A DNA stretch of 64,000 nt. It comes from Rhodopseudomonas telluris (GTDB lineage: Bacteria > Pseudomonadota > Alphaproteobacteria > Rhizobiales > Xanthobacteraceae). Made by a program: the position numbers and the translations under genes. The notes beneath the pieces are model-generated. The model saw nothing but the letters and a program-made list of their open reading frames with translations. It did no database searches and had not been told where the DNA came from. The DNA lies in assembly GCF_042432815.1 (NCBI RefSeq), contig NZ_JBHLWM010000004.1:1-64000 (forward strand), read 5' to 3'. Of this stretch, positions 8,412 to 17,375 are shown piece after piece; positions within the stretch are counted from its first letter, which is position 1; each line of letters begins with the position of its first letter.

Positions 8412-9986
8412 TTACCTGGCGCGAAGATGCTGGGTCATCACGTCGCCGAGGCGCTGGATGCCGACTTCGATACGATCGGTGCGGATCGAGGAGAAGCCGA
8501 GGCGGAAGCAATGCCGGCTCGCGGTCTCGTCCATCGAGAACACCGCACCGGGCTCGATCACCACGCCCTGCGCCAGCGCGGCCTGCGCCAGCGCGGTGGT
8601 GTCGGTGCCGGGCGGGCAGGCGATCCAGTAATTGGTGCTGCCGGGGCCGCGCGAGAACGTGCAGTCCGGCAGATATTGCGGCAGCAGCCGGTCGAGCAGC
8701 TTGGCACGCTCCAGCAGCACGCGGCCGACCTGCTGCAGGTGCGAGCGATAATGGCCGAGGCCGATGAACAGCGCGGCGACGCGCTGATTGTTGAGCGGCG
8801 GATGGCGCAGCATCAGCCGGCGCAGCGCGCGGAGTTCGCGGATCACCGGCGCCGGCGCCACCACGTAGCCGAGGCGCAGGCCCGGCGCGAGCGCCTTCGA
8901 CAGGCTGCCGACATAGAGCACGTTGCTGGCGTGATCGAGGCTCTTCAGCGGCGGCAGCGTCGCCGCCTCCGGCATCAGCTCCCCTTCGTAATCGTCTTCC
9001 ACCAGCACGACGTCGCCGGTCTCGGCGGCCTTGAGCAGTTCAAGCCGCCGCTGCAGCGGCATCACGGTGGCGGTCGGGCATTGATGGCTGGCGGTGACGT
9101 AAGCCAGCGCGCAGCTCTGGAAGGTTTCGTCCGGCAGCAGGCCCTGCGCGTCGGAGCGCAGCGGCAGAACGTCGGGCGTCAGCATCCGGAAGATGTTGCG
9201 CGCGTCCGGATAGCCCGGCTCCTCGATGCCGACGCGGGTGCGGTCGTTGATGAACAGCGTGGCGATCAGATACAGCGCGTGCTGCGCGCCGATCGTCATC
9301 ATGATTTCGTCGGAGCGCGCATGAATACCGCGGCGCGGCAGAACCTGAAGCTGGAGTTGCTCGATCAGCGCCGGATCGTCTCCGTCGATCAGATCGCGCG
9401 CCCAGTTGTTGATTTCCGGGACGCTGAGCGCGGCACGCGCCGATTCGCGCCAGTCGTTGGTGGGAAACAGGCTCGGATCGAACTGGCCGAAGATGAAAGG
9501 ATAAGGATGGGCCTGCCAGTCGGCGGGCTTGACGATGTTGCGGTGCGCGGAGGGTTGCACCGCGTAGCGCGCCGTCCAATGTTCATCGCCCCGGCTCGCC
9601 ACCTCGACAGGCTTGCCGCCGCCGGAGGCCAGCTTCTTGGACAGGCCGGCGACGAAGTAACCGCTGCGCTGCCGCGACACCAGGAAGTTCTGATCGACCA
9701 GCTGTTCGTAGGCGATCACCACGGTGTTGCGCGACACCTTCAGCACCGCCGCGAGATCGCGGCTCGACGGCATCCGCATGCCGAGGGGCAACCGGCCGTC
9801 CTCGATCGCCGTCACGATGATCTGGCGGATCTGCAGTTGCAGAAACGAGCCGCCGCGGTCCATCCCGCGGAACAACGCGCCCCAGAATAACGCATCGCTG
9901 TTGCCTAAGGATGCGGCATTTGCTGAAGGATCAAGCGCGCTGGTCCGCGGCGCTTCCTGGCAACTGAGCTGTGCGAGTTTTCCCAA
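8412..9986 (-). CDS. MocR-type transcriptional regulator (GntR winged helix fused to PLP aminotransferase fold)
   Basis: The 524-residue protein has an N-terminal GntR winged helix at about residues 50-115; PSSRDLAAVLKVSRNTV is the recognition region. A fold-type I aminotransferase domain follows, with the pyridoxal-phosphate lysine in SLSKALAPGLRLGY. MocR/GabR proteins sense amino compounds or pyridoxal phosphate and usually control a divergent gene. Here the divergent operon encodes an amidohydrolase, a metallochaperone and a peptide-type importer, so an amino-acid-like inducer is plausible. The only start giving a full helix is a TTG at 9986 with a weak ribosome site, so the N-terminus is uncertain by some 30-40 residues. 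Confidence 0.88.
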   Translation of the reverse strand: MGKLAQLSCQEAPRTSALDPSANAASLGNSDALFWGALFRGMDRGGSFLQLQIRQIIVTAIEDGRLPLGMRMPSSRDLAAVLKVSRNTVVIAYEQLVDQNFLVSRQRSGYFVAGLSKKLASGGGKPVEVASRGDEHWTARYAVQPSAHRNIVKPADWQAHPYPFIFGQFDPSLFPTNDWRESARAALSVPEINNWARDLIDGDDPALIEQLQLQVLPRRGIHARSDEIMMTIGAQHALYLIATLFINDRTRVGIEEPGYPDARNIFRMLTPDVLPLRSDAQGLLPDETFQSCALAYVTASHQCPTATVMPLQRRLELLKAAETGDVVLVEDDYEGELMPEAATLPPLKSLDHASNVLYVGSLSKALAPGLRLGYVVAPAPVIRELRALRRLMLRHPPLNNQRVAALFIGLGHYRSHLQQVGRVLLERAKLLDRLLPQYLPDCTFSRGPGSTNYWIACPPGTDTTALAQAALAQGVVIEPGAVFSMDETASRHCFRLGFSSIRTDRIEVGIQRLGDVMTQHLRAR

Positions 9987-10189
9987 GACGATATAACCTA
10001 CTCAACGCGGGCGGATCCCATCGGCTGGAATCCAAGTATGTCGGTTTGCGATTAAGAAGCAAGAAGTCTGCCAGTGAGCCCGGCGCTGGGCGGATGGGTG
10101 CTGGCTCCATTCGTCCGGGGCATCTGGCGCTAGTGCGGTCCGGTCGATCGCTCCACGCTCGCAACTGCAAGTTCGAAAGGCTCAGCAGC
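9987..10189. promoter_or_regulatory. Divergent control region between the MocR gene and the amidohydrolase operon
   Basis: The 203-bp interval separates the regulator start from the GTG start of the amidohydrolase. MocR regulators normally bind direct repeats in such divergent regions. No unambiguous repeat or -35/-10 pair could be recognised by eye. An open frame continues upstream of the chosen GTG, but its residues do not resemble the family. Confidence 0.4.
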
Positions 10190-11833
10190 GTGAATCACGA
10201 TACCGTCGTCTATTCGGCCCGCAAGATCATCACCATGAATCCGATGCGTCCGTTCGCGACGCATGTTGCAGTGCGTGATGGACGGATCGTGGCGACCGGA
10301 ACGGCGGATGAGTTGTGCGCCGGCGGTGCGCGGCTCGATAATCGTTTCGCCGACAAGGTGCTGATGCCGGGCTTCGTCGAAGGCCATGCCCACATCATGG
10401 AAGGCCTGATGTGGAAGCAGCCCTATGTGGGCGCATTCGATCGGCGCTCGCCGGAAGGCAAGCTGGTCGCCGGCGTGCCGGACATCGAGGCGATCGTTTC
10501 GCGCTTGCAGCAAGCCGAAGCCGAGATGCCGGATGATAGCTCGCCGCTGTATGCATGGGGCTTCGATCCGCTGCATATCGGCGGCAAGATGCTGAGCCGG
10601 CAGGACCTCGACCGGGTGTCGACCAAGCGTCCGGTGCTGGTGGTCCACGCCTCGTTCCACATCAACAACGTCAACACCGCGACGCTCGAGCTTGCCGACC
10701 TGCTGCACGCGACGGATATTTCCGGCGTGGTCGCCGGCGCCGATGGCCTTGCCAGCGGTGAGCTGCAGGGCATCCCGGCGCGGATGCGGCTGTTCCGCGC
10801 GCTCGGCCACAACCCGATGGCCGGCGCCATCACCGAGGCGGATGTGCGGCGCTACGCGGCGTCGTCCTGCGTGCAGGGCGTCACCACCATCACCGACCTG
10901 CACAACGACCTCAACGATCCGACCATCGAAGTCTATCGCAGCGTCGCCAGCCAGGACGATTTCGGTGTCCGCCTGGTGCCGGCGCTCGCCGCGGTGTCGC
11001 ATACGCCCGAGCAGGCGATCGCCAAGCTCGAGGCGCTGCGCGCGCACGCCGGCCCCAAGCTGCACTACGGTATCGTCAAGCTGGTGGTCGACGGCTCGAT
11101 CCAGGGCTTCACCGCGCGGCTGCGCTGGCCCGGCTATCACAACGGCGCTGCCAACGGCCTGTGGTACATCGCGCCGGAGGAATTGCCGCGGCTGGTCGAC
11201 AAGTATCACCGGGCCGGCGCTCAGCTGCACATTCACACCAACGGCGACGAAGCGACCGAAGCCGCGCTCGATGCCATCGAGGCGGCGCAGATCGCGGCGC
11301 CGCGGCCGGATCATCGCCACACGCTGCAGCACTGCCAGATGGCGGACGCGGCGCAGTTCCGGCGCATGAAGAACCTCGGCGTCTGCGCCAATCTGTTCGC
11401 CAACCACATCTACTACTGGGGCGACGCGCATTACGAGCTGACGATGGGGCCGGAGCGCGCGTCGCGGATGGATGCTACCGGCACCGCGCGCCGCATCGGT
11501 GTGCCGTTCGCGATCCATTCGGACGCGCCGGTGACGCCGCTGGCGCCGCTGTTCACCGCCTGGTGCGCGGTCAACCGCATCACCTCGGGCGGCCGTGTGC
11601 TCGGCCGTGAGACCGAGGCGTTGACCGTCGAGCAGGCGCTCGCCGCCATCACGGTCGACGCCGCCTACACGCTGAAGATGGATCATCTGGTCGGCAGCAT
11701 CGAAACCGGCAAATACGCCGACTTCGTCGTGCTGGAAGACGATCCGCTCAGCGTGGCGCCGGAGACGCTGAAGGACATCGCCATCTGGGGCACCGTGGTC
11801 GGCGGCATGGTCCGGGAGGCGCCCCGCGCATGA
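10190..11833 (+). CDS. Metal-dependent amidohydrolase, YtcJ family
   Basis: This 547-residue protein has the amidohydrolase 3 (YtcJ-like) fold, whose members hydrolyse amide or related bonds with one or two divalent metals. The metal-binding HxH lies in MPGFVEGHAHIMEGL, further histidines in LHIHTNGDEA and RHTLQHCQM, and the late aspartate in IHSDAPVTPL. The C-terminus closes the beta-sandwich with GKYADFVVLEDDPL, standard for the superfamily. The GTG start is chosen because family similarity begins there, and AAAGG lies about 10 bases upstream. The stop overlaps the next gene by ATGA. The neighbouring importer suggests it processes an imported N-acyl or peptide-like compound. Confidence 0.85.
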   Translation: MNHDTVVYSARKIITMNPMRPFATHVAVRDGRIVATGTADELCAGGARLDNRFADKVLMPGFVEGHAHIMEGLMWKQPYVGAFDRRSPEGKLVAGVPDIEAIVSRLQQAEAEMPDDSSPLYAWGFDPLHIGGKMLSRQDLDRVSTKRPVLVVHASFHINNVNTATLELADLLHATDISGVVAGADGLASGELQGIPARMRLFRALGHNPMAGAITEADVRRYAASSCVQGVTTITDLHNDLNDPTIEVYRSVASQDDFGVRLVPALAAVSHTPEQAIAKLEALRAHAGPKLHYGIVKLVVDGSIQGFTARLRWPGYHNGAANGLWYIAPEELPRLVDKYHRAGAQLHIHTNGDEATEAALDAIEAAQIAAPRPDHRHTLQHCQMADAAQFRRMKNLGVCANLFANHIYYWGDAHYELTMGPERASRMDATGTARRIGVPFAIHSDAPVTPLAPLFTAWCAVNRITSGGRVLGRETEALTVEQALAAITVDAAYTLKMDHLVGSIETGKYADFVVLEDDPLSVAPETLKDIAIWGTVVGGMVREAPRA

Positions 11834-12765
11834 GGAAAGCGACCGCGACCATTCCAGTCACGGTGATCGGCGGCTTCCTCGGCGCTGGCAAGACCACGTT
11901 CGTCAACCATCTGCTCGCCACCGGCGGACCGCGCACCGCGGTGCTGGTCAACGATTTCGGCGAGATCAATGTCGATGCGACGCTGATCAAGGGCCACGAC
12001 GGGACCACGATGACGCTGACCAACGGCTGCATCTGCTGCAGCATCGGCACCAGCTTCATCGAGACGATGTGCGAGGTGCTCGACGCCGAGGTGCCGTTCG
12101 AGCGCATCGTGATCGAAGCCAGCGGGGTCGGCGATCCGTGGAAGATCGCCGAGATCGCGCTGATCGAACCGACGCTGCGGCTCGACCGGGTGATCGTGCT
12201 GGCAGACGCCAGCCGGATCGCCGCGCTGATCGACGATGCGCGTGTCGGCGCCACCGTGCGCAGCCAGTTCGAGCGCTGCGATGTCGTGCTGCTGAGCAAG
12301 ACCGATCTGGTCGACGCGGCCGCGCTTGGCGCCGCCAGCGCCGCGGTGCTGGGGCTGCGCCCCAGCCTGCGCATCGTCGCGACGACGCGCAATTCTCTGC
12401 CGACGCTCGACGCGCCGGCGAAAGCCTCGACGTTTCGCGCCGATTCGCCGGCGGCCTCCGATCACAGCGCGACGTTCCGGAGTTTTGCGTATCGCCGGGA
12501 CGGCGCGTTCGATCGCGGGCGGATCGCCGGCGCGGTGGCGGCACTGCCGCCGGAGTTGCTGCGGCTGAAGGGCTCGTGCCGGCTCGACGGCGAGGATGCG
12601 CCGCAGGTGTTTCAGATGGTCGAAGGTGTATGGTCGTTGTCGCCGGCTGATCAGCCCGATACGGCGGGCATCGTCCTGGTCGGCGTCGGCACGGCCGATC
12701 TGCCGGAACCTGCAGTGCTCGATGCGATCCTCGACCGCGCGCTCGCGGCCGGAGCCGCCGCGTGA
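11830..12765 (+). CDS. COG0523 (CobW/YjiA-type) metallochaperone GTPase
   Basis: The 311-residue protein starts with a P-loop, GGFLGAGKTTF, and carries the diagnostic metal-binding CxCC motif in NGCICCSIG. A nucleotide specificity segment SKTDLVD follows, and the C-terminal ~100 residues fit the CobW_C domain. Members of this family deliver zinc, cobalt or other metals to client enzymes using GTP. Translational coupling to the metal-dependent amidohydrolase (ATGA overlap) makes that enzyme the obvious candidate client. The metal cannot be read from the sequence. Confidence 0.9.
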   Translation: MRKATATIPVTVIGGFLGAGKTTFVNHLLATGGPRTAVLVNDFGEINVDATLIKGHDGTTMTLTNGCICCSIGTSFIETMCEVLDAEVPFERIVIEASGVGDPWKIAEIALIEPTLRLDRVIVLADASRIAALIDDARVGATVRSQFERCDVVLLSKTDLVDAAALGAASAAVLGLRPSLRIVATTRNSLPTLDAPAKASTFRADSPAASDHSATFRSFAYRRDGAFDRGRIAGAVAALPPELLRLKGSCRLDGEDAPQVFQMVEGVWSLSPADQPDTAGIVLVGVGTADLPEPAVLDAILDRALAAGAAA

Positions 12766-12856
12766 GCGGCGCACCCACTTGGTTTGTTTCTTCGATGCGC
12801 AGCGTCTGCGTATCGATCGCTGGCAATCTCGACCCCTCATGGCGGAGTTCAAATCG

Positions 12857-14458
12857 ATGATGTTGACGAAGCGGTCCTTTGTTGTCGGAGCTCTCGGGGG
12901 CGTGGCCCTGATGGGCTTGCCGTTGGAAACGCGCGCGCAGTCCGCCGGCAGCGGCGGCACGCTGGTGATGGGCTCGACGCAGGTGCCGCGTCACTTCAAC
13001 GGCGCGGTGCAGTCGGGCATCGCCACCGCGATGCCGAGCACGCAGATCTTCGCCAGCCCGTTGCGCTACGACGACAACTGGAATCCGCAGCCTTATCTGG
13101 CGAAGTCCTGGGAGGTTGCGCCCGACGGGCTGTCGGTGACGCTGAAACTGGTCGACAACGCGCTGTTTCACGACGGCAAGCCGGTCACCTCCGAGGACGT
13201 CGCGTTCTCGATCATGACCATCAAGGCCAATCACCCGTTCAAGACCATGCTGGCGGCGGTCGATAGCGTCGAGACGCCGGATCCGCAAACGGCGGTGATC
13301 AAGCTGGCGCATCCGCATCCGGCGCTGCTGCTGGCGATGTCGCCGGCGCTGATGCCGATCCTGCCCAAGCACGTCTATGGCGACGGCCAGGACGTCAAGA
13401 CGCATCCGGCCAATCTCAAGCCGGTCGGCTCCGGTCCCTACAAGCTCGCCGAGTACAAGCAGGGCGAGTACTACACGCTCGAGAAGTTCGACAAGTTCTT
13501 CATCCCGGGTCGGCCCAAGCTCGACAAGATCGTGGTGCGGCTGATCTCCGATCCGAACGCCCTGATGGTGTCGGCCGAGCGCGGCGAGGTCCACGCGGTG
13601 CCTTATGTCACCGGCGTGCGCGACATCGAGCGGCTGCAGAAGTCGCCGAACATCACCATGACCGACAAGGGCTTCGCCGGTCTCGGCGCGCTGAACTGGC
13701 TGGCCTTCAACACCAAGAAGAAGCCGCTCGACGACGTCCGCGTCCGTCAGGCGATCGCCTATGCGGCCAATCGCGACTTCATCGTCAGTAAGCTGATGGG
13801 CGGCAAGGCGCTGCCCGCGACCGGCCCGATCGCGCCGGGATCGCCGCTCGAGGAGAAGGCGGTCGAGACCTACAAGCTCGACATCGCCAAGGCCACCAAG
13901 CTGCTCGACGAGGCCGGGCTGAAGCCGGACGGCAACGGCACCCGCGCCACGCTGACCATCGATTACATCCCGGGCAATGACGAGCAGCAGCGCAACATCG
14001 CCGAATATCTGCGTTCGGCGCTGAAGCGGATCGGGATCAATCTCGAAGTCCGCGCCGCACCCGACTTCCCGACCTGGGCACAGCGCGTCGCCAATTTCGA
14101 CTTCGACCTGACGATGGACACGGTGTTCAACTGGGGCGACCCGGTGATCGGCGTCGACCGCACCTATCTGACGTCGAACATCCGCAAGGGCATCATCTGG
14201 TCGAACACCCAGCAGTATTCCAACCCGAAGGTCGACGAGATCCTCGGCAAGGCCGCGCAGGAAACCTCGCCGGAGAAGCGCAAGGCGCTGTATTCGGAGT
14301 TCCAGAAGATCGTGGTGTCTGACGTGCCGATCTACTTCATCAACGCCGCGCCCTACTACAACGCCTTCGCCAAGGGGCTGAGCGCGCTGCCGACCACGAT
14401 CTGGGGTGTCGCGTCCCCGCTCGACGAAATCTACTGGGCAACCCCGCCGAAGACCTGA
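12857..14458 (+). CDS. ABC transporter substrate-binding protein, peptide/opine family (SBP_bac_5)
   Basis: The 533-residue exported protein is the periplasmic receptor of the importer encoded downstream. An N-terminal export signal with a Tat-like KR pair, TKRSFVVGALGG, ends near ETRAQS. The body has the family 5 layout, with WEVAPDGLSVTLKL and DGKPVTSEDVAFSI near residues 90-115. The start at 12857 (MMLTKRS) is preferred because GGAG stands nine bases upstream; an in-frame ATG at 12839 lacks one. The 91-bp gap from the GTPase gene still allows co-transcription. Confidence 0.9.
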   Translation: MMLTKRSFVVGALGGVALMGLPLETRAQSAGSGGTLVMGSTQVPRHFNGAVQSGIATAMPSTQIFASPLRYDDNWNPQPYLAKSWEVAPDGLSVTLKLVDNALFHDGKPVTSEDVAFSIMTIKANHPFKTMLAAVDSVETPDPQTAVIKLAHPHPALLLAMSPALMPILPKHVYGDGQDVKTHPANLKPVGSGPYKLAEYKQGEYYTLEKFDKFFIPGRPKLDKIVVRLISDPNALMVSAERGEVHAVPYVTGVRDIERLQKSPNITMTDKGFAGLGALNWLAFNTKKKPLDDVRVRQAIAYAANRDFIVSKLMGGKALPATGPIAPGSPLEEKAVETYKLDIAKATKLLDEAGLKPDGNGTRATLTIDYIPGNDEQQRNIAEYLRSALKRIGINLEVRAAPDFPTWAQRVANFDFDLTMDTVFNWGDPVIGVDRTYLTSNIRKGIIWSNTQQYSNPKVDEILGKAAQETSPEKRKALYSEFQKIVVSDVPIYFINAAPYYNAFAKGLSALPTTIWGVASPLDEIYWATPPKT

Positions 14459-14482
14459 TCCGGACAGCCGCGAACCAGCACC

Positions 14483-15463
14483 ATGACGCTTCTCACCCAT
14501 CTGTTCGGAAAACTCGCCAACGCCGCGGCGCTGCTGCTCGCGGTGCTGGTGCTGAATTTCTGCCTGATCCATCTGGCGCCGGGCGACCCGGTGCAAGTGA
14601 TCGCCGGCGAGATGGGTGGGGCGTCGGCCGAGGTGATCGCCGAGTTGCGCGCCAAATACGGGCTCGATCAGAGCCTGCTGACGCAGCTCTTCACCTACCT
14701 CGGCAAGGTGCTGCACGGTGATTTCGGATACTCCTACTACTTCAACCAGCCGGTGCTGCAGCTGATCGGCCAGCGGCTGCCGGCGTCTCTTTATCTCGCA
14801 CTGTCGTCGCTGTTCGCCGCGGTGGCGATCGGCACGCTGCTCGGCGTGATCAGCGCGCGGCGGCCCAACGGCCTGCTGAGCCACGGCGTCACCGTGCTGT
14901 CGCTGGCCGGTTACGCCGCTCCGGTGTTCTGGACCGGGCTGATGCTGCTGCTGTTGTTCGGCTCGGTGTGGCCGGTGCTGCCGGTCAGCGGCATGGCCGA
15001 CGTGGTCAATCCGAAATTCGGCTTCGCCTACGTGGCCGACGTGTTGACCCATCTGGTGCTGCCGTCGCTGACGCTGGCGCTGGTGTTCCTGGCGCAATAT
15101 TCCCGGCTGGCGCGGGTCAACATGATCGACGTGCTGTCGGCCGACTATGTCCGCACCGCGCGCGCCAAGGGCCTTCCGGAAAGCGTGGTGATCTTCAAGC
15201 ACGCGCTGCGCAACGCCTTGATCCCGATCGTAACCGTGGTCGGTCTGCAGTTCGGCAATCTGTTCGCCGGCGCCGTGCTGGTCGAGACGGTGTTCAGCTG
15301 GCCCGGCATGGGGCGGCTGGTGTTCGACTCGATCCTGCGCCGCGACTACCCGACCCTGATGGCGGTGCTGTTCTTCTCGGCCGTGATGGTCATCGCCGCC
15401 AACATCATCACCGATCTGGTGTACCGCCTGATCGATCCACGGATCCGCGCGGGAGCCCGATGA
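14483..15463 (+). CDS. ABC transporter permease, DppB/OppB type
   Basis: The 326-residue inner-membrane permease has about six helices and the BPD_transp_1 domain. The N-terminal LIHLAPGDPVQVIAGE segment is the TC-type signature of DppB. The cytoplasmic coupling EAA loop is seen in YVRTARAKGLPESVV. It begins 24 bases after the binding protein and its stop overlaps the next permease (ATGA). Confidence 0.93.
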   Translation: MTLLTHLFGKLANAAALLLAVLVLNFCLIHLAPGDPVQVIAGEMGGASAEVIAELRAKYGLDQSLLTQLFTYLGKVLHGDFGYSYYFNQPVLQLIGQRLPASLYLALSSLFAAVAIGTLLGVISARRPNGLLSHGVTVLSLAGYAAPVFWTGLMLLLLFGSVWPVLPVSGMADVVNPKFGFAYVADVLTHLVLPSLTLALVFLAQYSRLARVNMIDVLSADYVRTARAKGLPESVVIFKHALRNALIPIVTVVGLQFGNLFAGAVLVETVFSWPGMGRLVFDSILRRDYPTLMAVLFFSAVMVIAANIITDLVYRLIDPRIRAGAR

Positions 15464-16374
15464 GCACGCTCGACCAGACCCTGATCGTGACCCCGCCTGC
15501 GCCCGTCGCGCCGGTGACGATCCCCGCCACGCCGGCGGTGTCCCCCGCGAAAGCGGCGTTCCGCCAATTCATGAAGAGCCCGTCCGGCGTCGCCGGCGCG
15601 GTGCTGCTGATCCTGCTGGTAGCGATGACGCTGGTCGGGCCGTGGGTGTATTCGATCGATCCGCTGGAGATCGTCGGCCTGCCGTTCACGCCGCCGTCGG
15701 CCGATGCGTGGCTCGGCACCGACTATCTCGGCCGCGACGTGCTGGCCGGCCTGGTGCATGGCGGCCGCGCGACGCTGACGGTCGGCGCGGTGGCGGCGCT
15801 GATCACGATTGCGATCGGCGTCACCGTCGGGGCGCTGGCCGGCTTCTTCGGCGGCTGGATCGACAGCCTGCTGGTGAAGATCGCCGAGTTCTTCCAGGTG
15901 TTGCCGCCGCTATTGTTCGCCATGGTGCTGGTGACGCTGTTCGGGCCCAAGCTGACCACCATCACGCTGGCGATCGGCGCGGTGAGCTGGACGTCGGCGG
16001 CGCGGCTGACGCGCGCCGAGTTCATGCGGCTGCGCGATCTCGATTTCATCAAGGCGTCGCGCGCCGCCGGTGCCGGAAATCTGCATCTGATCCTGCGGGT
16101 AGTGCTGCCGAACGCGCTGCCGCCGATCATCGTGTCGGCGACGCTGGCGATCGGCGTCGCCATCCTGTTCGAGGGCGGCCTGAGCTTCCTCGGCCTCGGC
16201 GATCCCAACACGATGAGCTGGGGCCTGATGATCGGCCAGAACCGCAACTACGTACTCGACGCCTGGTGGGCGGTGACGTTCCCCGGCGCCGCGATCTTCC
16301 TGTCGGTGCTGGCGATCAGCCTGGTGGGCGACGGCGTCAACGATGCGGTCAACCCGCGGCTGCGACGGAGGTGA
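15460..16374 (+). CDS. ABC transporter permease, DppC/OppC type
   Basis: The 304-residue protein has an N-terminal proline/alanine-rich cytoplasmic stretch, an OppC_N helix near residues 40-70 and a BPD_transp_1 domain. The coupling loop is DFIKASRAAGAGNLHLIL. LGTDYLGRDVLAGLVHGGR is the usual DppC signature. It pairs with the upstream permease to form the channel and overlaps it by four bases. Confidence 0.93.
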   Translation: MSTLDQTLIVTPPAPVAPVTIPATPAVSPAKAAFRQFMKSPSGVAGAVLLILLVAMTLVGPWVYSIDPLEIVGLPFTPPSADAWLGTDYLGRDVLAGLVHGGRATLTVGAVAALITIAIGVTVGALAGFFGGWIDSLLVKIAEFFQVLPPLLFAMVLVTLFGPKLTTITLAIGAVSWTSAARLTRAEFMRLRDLDFIKASRAAGAGNLHLILRVVLPNALPPIIVSATLAIGVAILFEGGLSFLGLGDPNTMSWGLMIGQNRNYVLDAWWAVTFPGAAIFLSVLAISLVGDGVNDAVNPRLRRR

Positions 16375-16376
16375 TG

Positions 16377-17375
16377 ATGGCGCCGGTGCTCGAAGTCGAC
16401 AAGCTCAGCGTCAGCATGACCGATCGCCGCGGCGATCTGGTACCGGTGCTGGAGAATCTGTCGTTCACGGTCGAGAAGGGCAAAACCATCGCGCTGGTCG
16501 GCGAGAGCGGCTGCGGCAAGAGCATGACGGCGCTAGCGATCATGCGGTTGTTGCCGGAGGGCTTTGTCGTCACCGGCGGCCGCATCCTGCTCGAGGGCGA
16601 GGATCTGCTGACAGCGCGGAGCAAGCGGATGCGCGCGCTGCGCGGCGACGCGGTGTCGATGGTGTTCCAGGAGCCGATGACGGCCCTCAATCCGCTGTAC
16701 ACCGTCGGCGATCAGATCGCCGAGGTGCTGTATTATCACCGCCGCATGAGCCGCAAGGACGCAACCGAGCAGGCCGTGCAGTTTCTCAAGGCGGTGCAGA
16801 TCCCGGCCGCCGAGCAGCGCGCCAAGGCCTATCCGCACCAGTTGTCCGGCGGCATGCGGCAGCGGGTGATGATCGCGATGGCGCTGGCCTGCAAGCCGAA
16901 GCTGCTGATTGCCGACGAGCCGACCACGGCGCTCGACGTCACCGTGCAGGCGCAGATCTTCGATCTCCTGGCCAAGCTGCAGGACGAGACCGAGACCGCG
17001 ATCGTGCTGATCACGCACGATCTCGGCGCGGTCGCCGAACTCGCCGATGATATCGCCGTGCTGTATGCCGGCCGCTGCATCGAGACCGGCCCATCGCACC
17101 AACTCGCGGCAGCGCCGCGCCATCCCTACACCCGCGGGCTGCTCGGCTGCGTGCCGCATCTCGCCGTTGGCGTCGCCAAGCCGGACCACTGGGTCGATCT
17201 TGGCGAGATCCCCGGCATGGTGCCGTCGCTCGGCCAGCGCGGACCGGACTGCGCCTTCCTGGCGCGCTGCGCCAACGCCCGCGAGGTCTGCCGCTCGCGG
17301 CCGCAGCCGCCGCTCGGCCCCATCGCGCCGGGCCACACGGTGTCGTGCTGGCGTGCCGAGGAGATCGCCGCATGA
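16377..17375 (+). CDS. ABC transporter ATP-binding protein, DppD/OppD type
   Basis: The 332-residue ATPase shows Walker A GESGCGKSM, signature LSGGMRQRV and Walker B LLIADEPTTALDV. The C-terminal oligopeptide/dipeptide extension has the clustered cysteines CAFLARCANAREVC typical of DppD-type subunits. Two in-frame ATGs occur at 16374 and 16377. The second is preferred because GGAGG at 16367-16371 is then at a usable distance. It is coupled to the upstream permease and to the second ATPase. Confidence 0.93.
   Translation: MAPVLEVDKLSVSMTDRRGDLVPVLENLSFTVEKGKTIALVGESGCGKSMTALAIMRLLPEGFVVTGGRILLEGEDLLTARSKRMRALRGDAVSMVFQEPMTALNPLYTVGDQIAEVLYYHRRMSRKDATEQAVQFLKAVQIPAAEQRAKAYPHQLSGGMRQRVMIAMALACKPKLLIADEPTTALDVTVQAQIFDLLAKLQDETETAIVLITHDLGAVAELADDIAVLYAGRCIETGPSHQLAAAPRHPYTRGLLGCVPHLAVGVAKPDHWVDLGEIPGMVPSLGQRGPDCAFLARCANAREVCRSRPQPPLGPIAPGHTVSCWRAEEIAA

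Noticed and set aside
12056..15202. A 1048-codon minus-strand open frame opposite the GTPase, binding protein and permease genes
   Set aside because: It is the antisense shadow of well-supported genes, with no recognisable domain.
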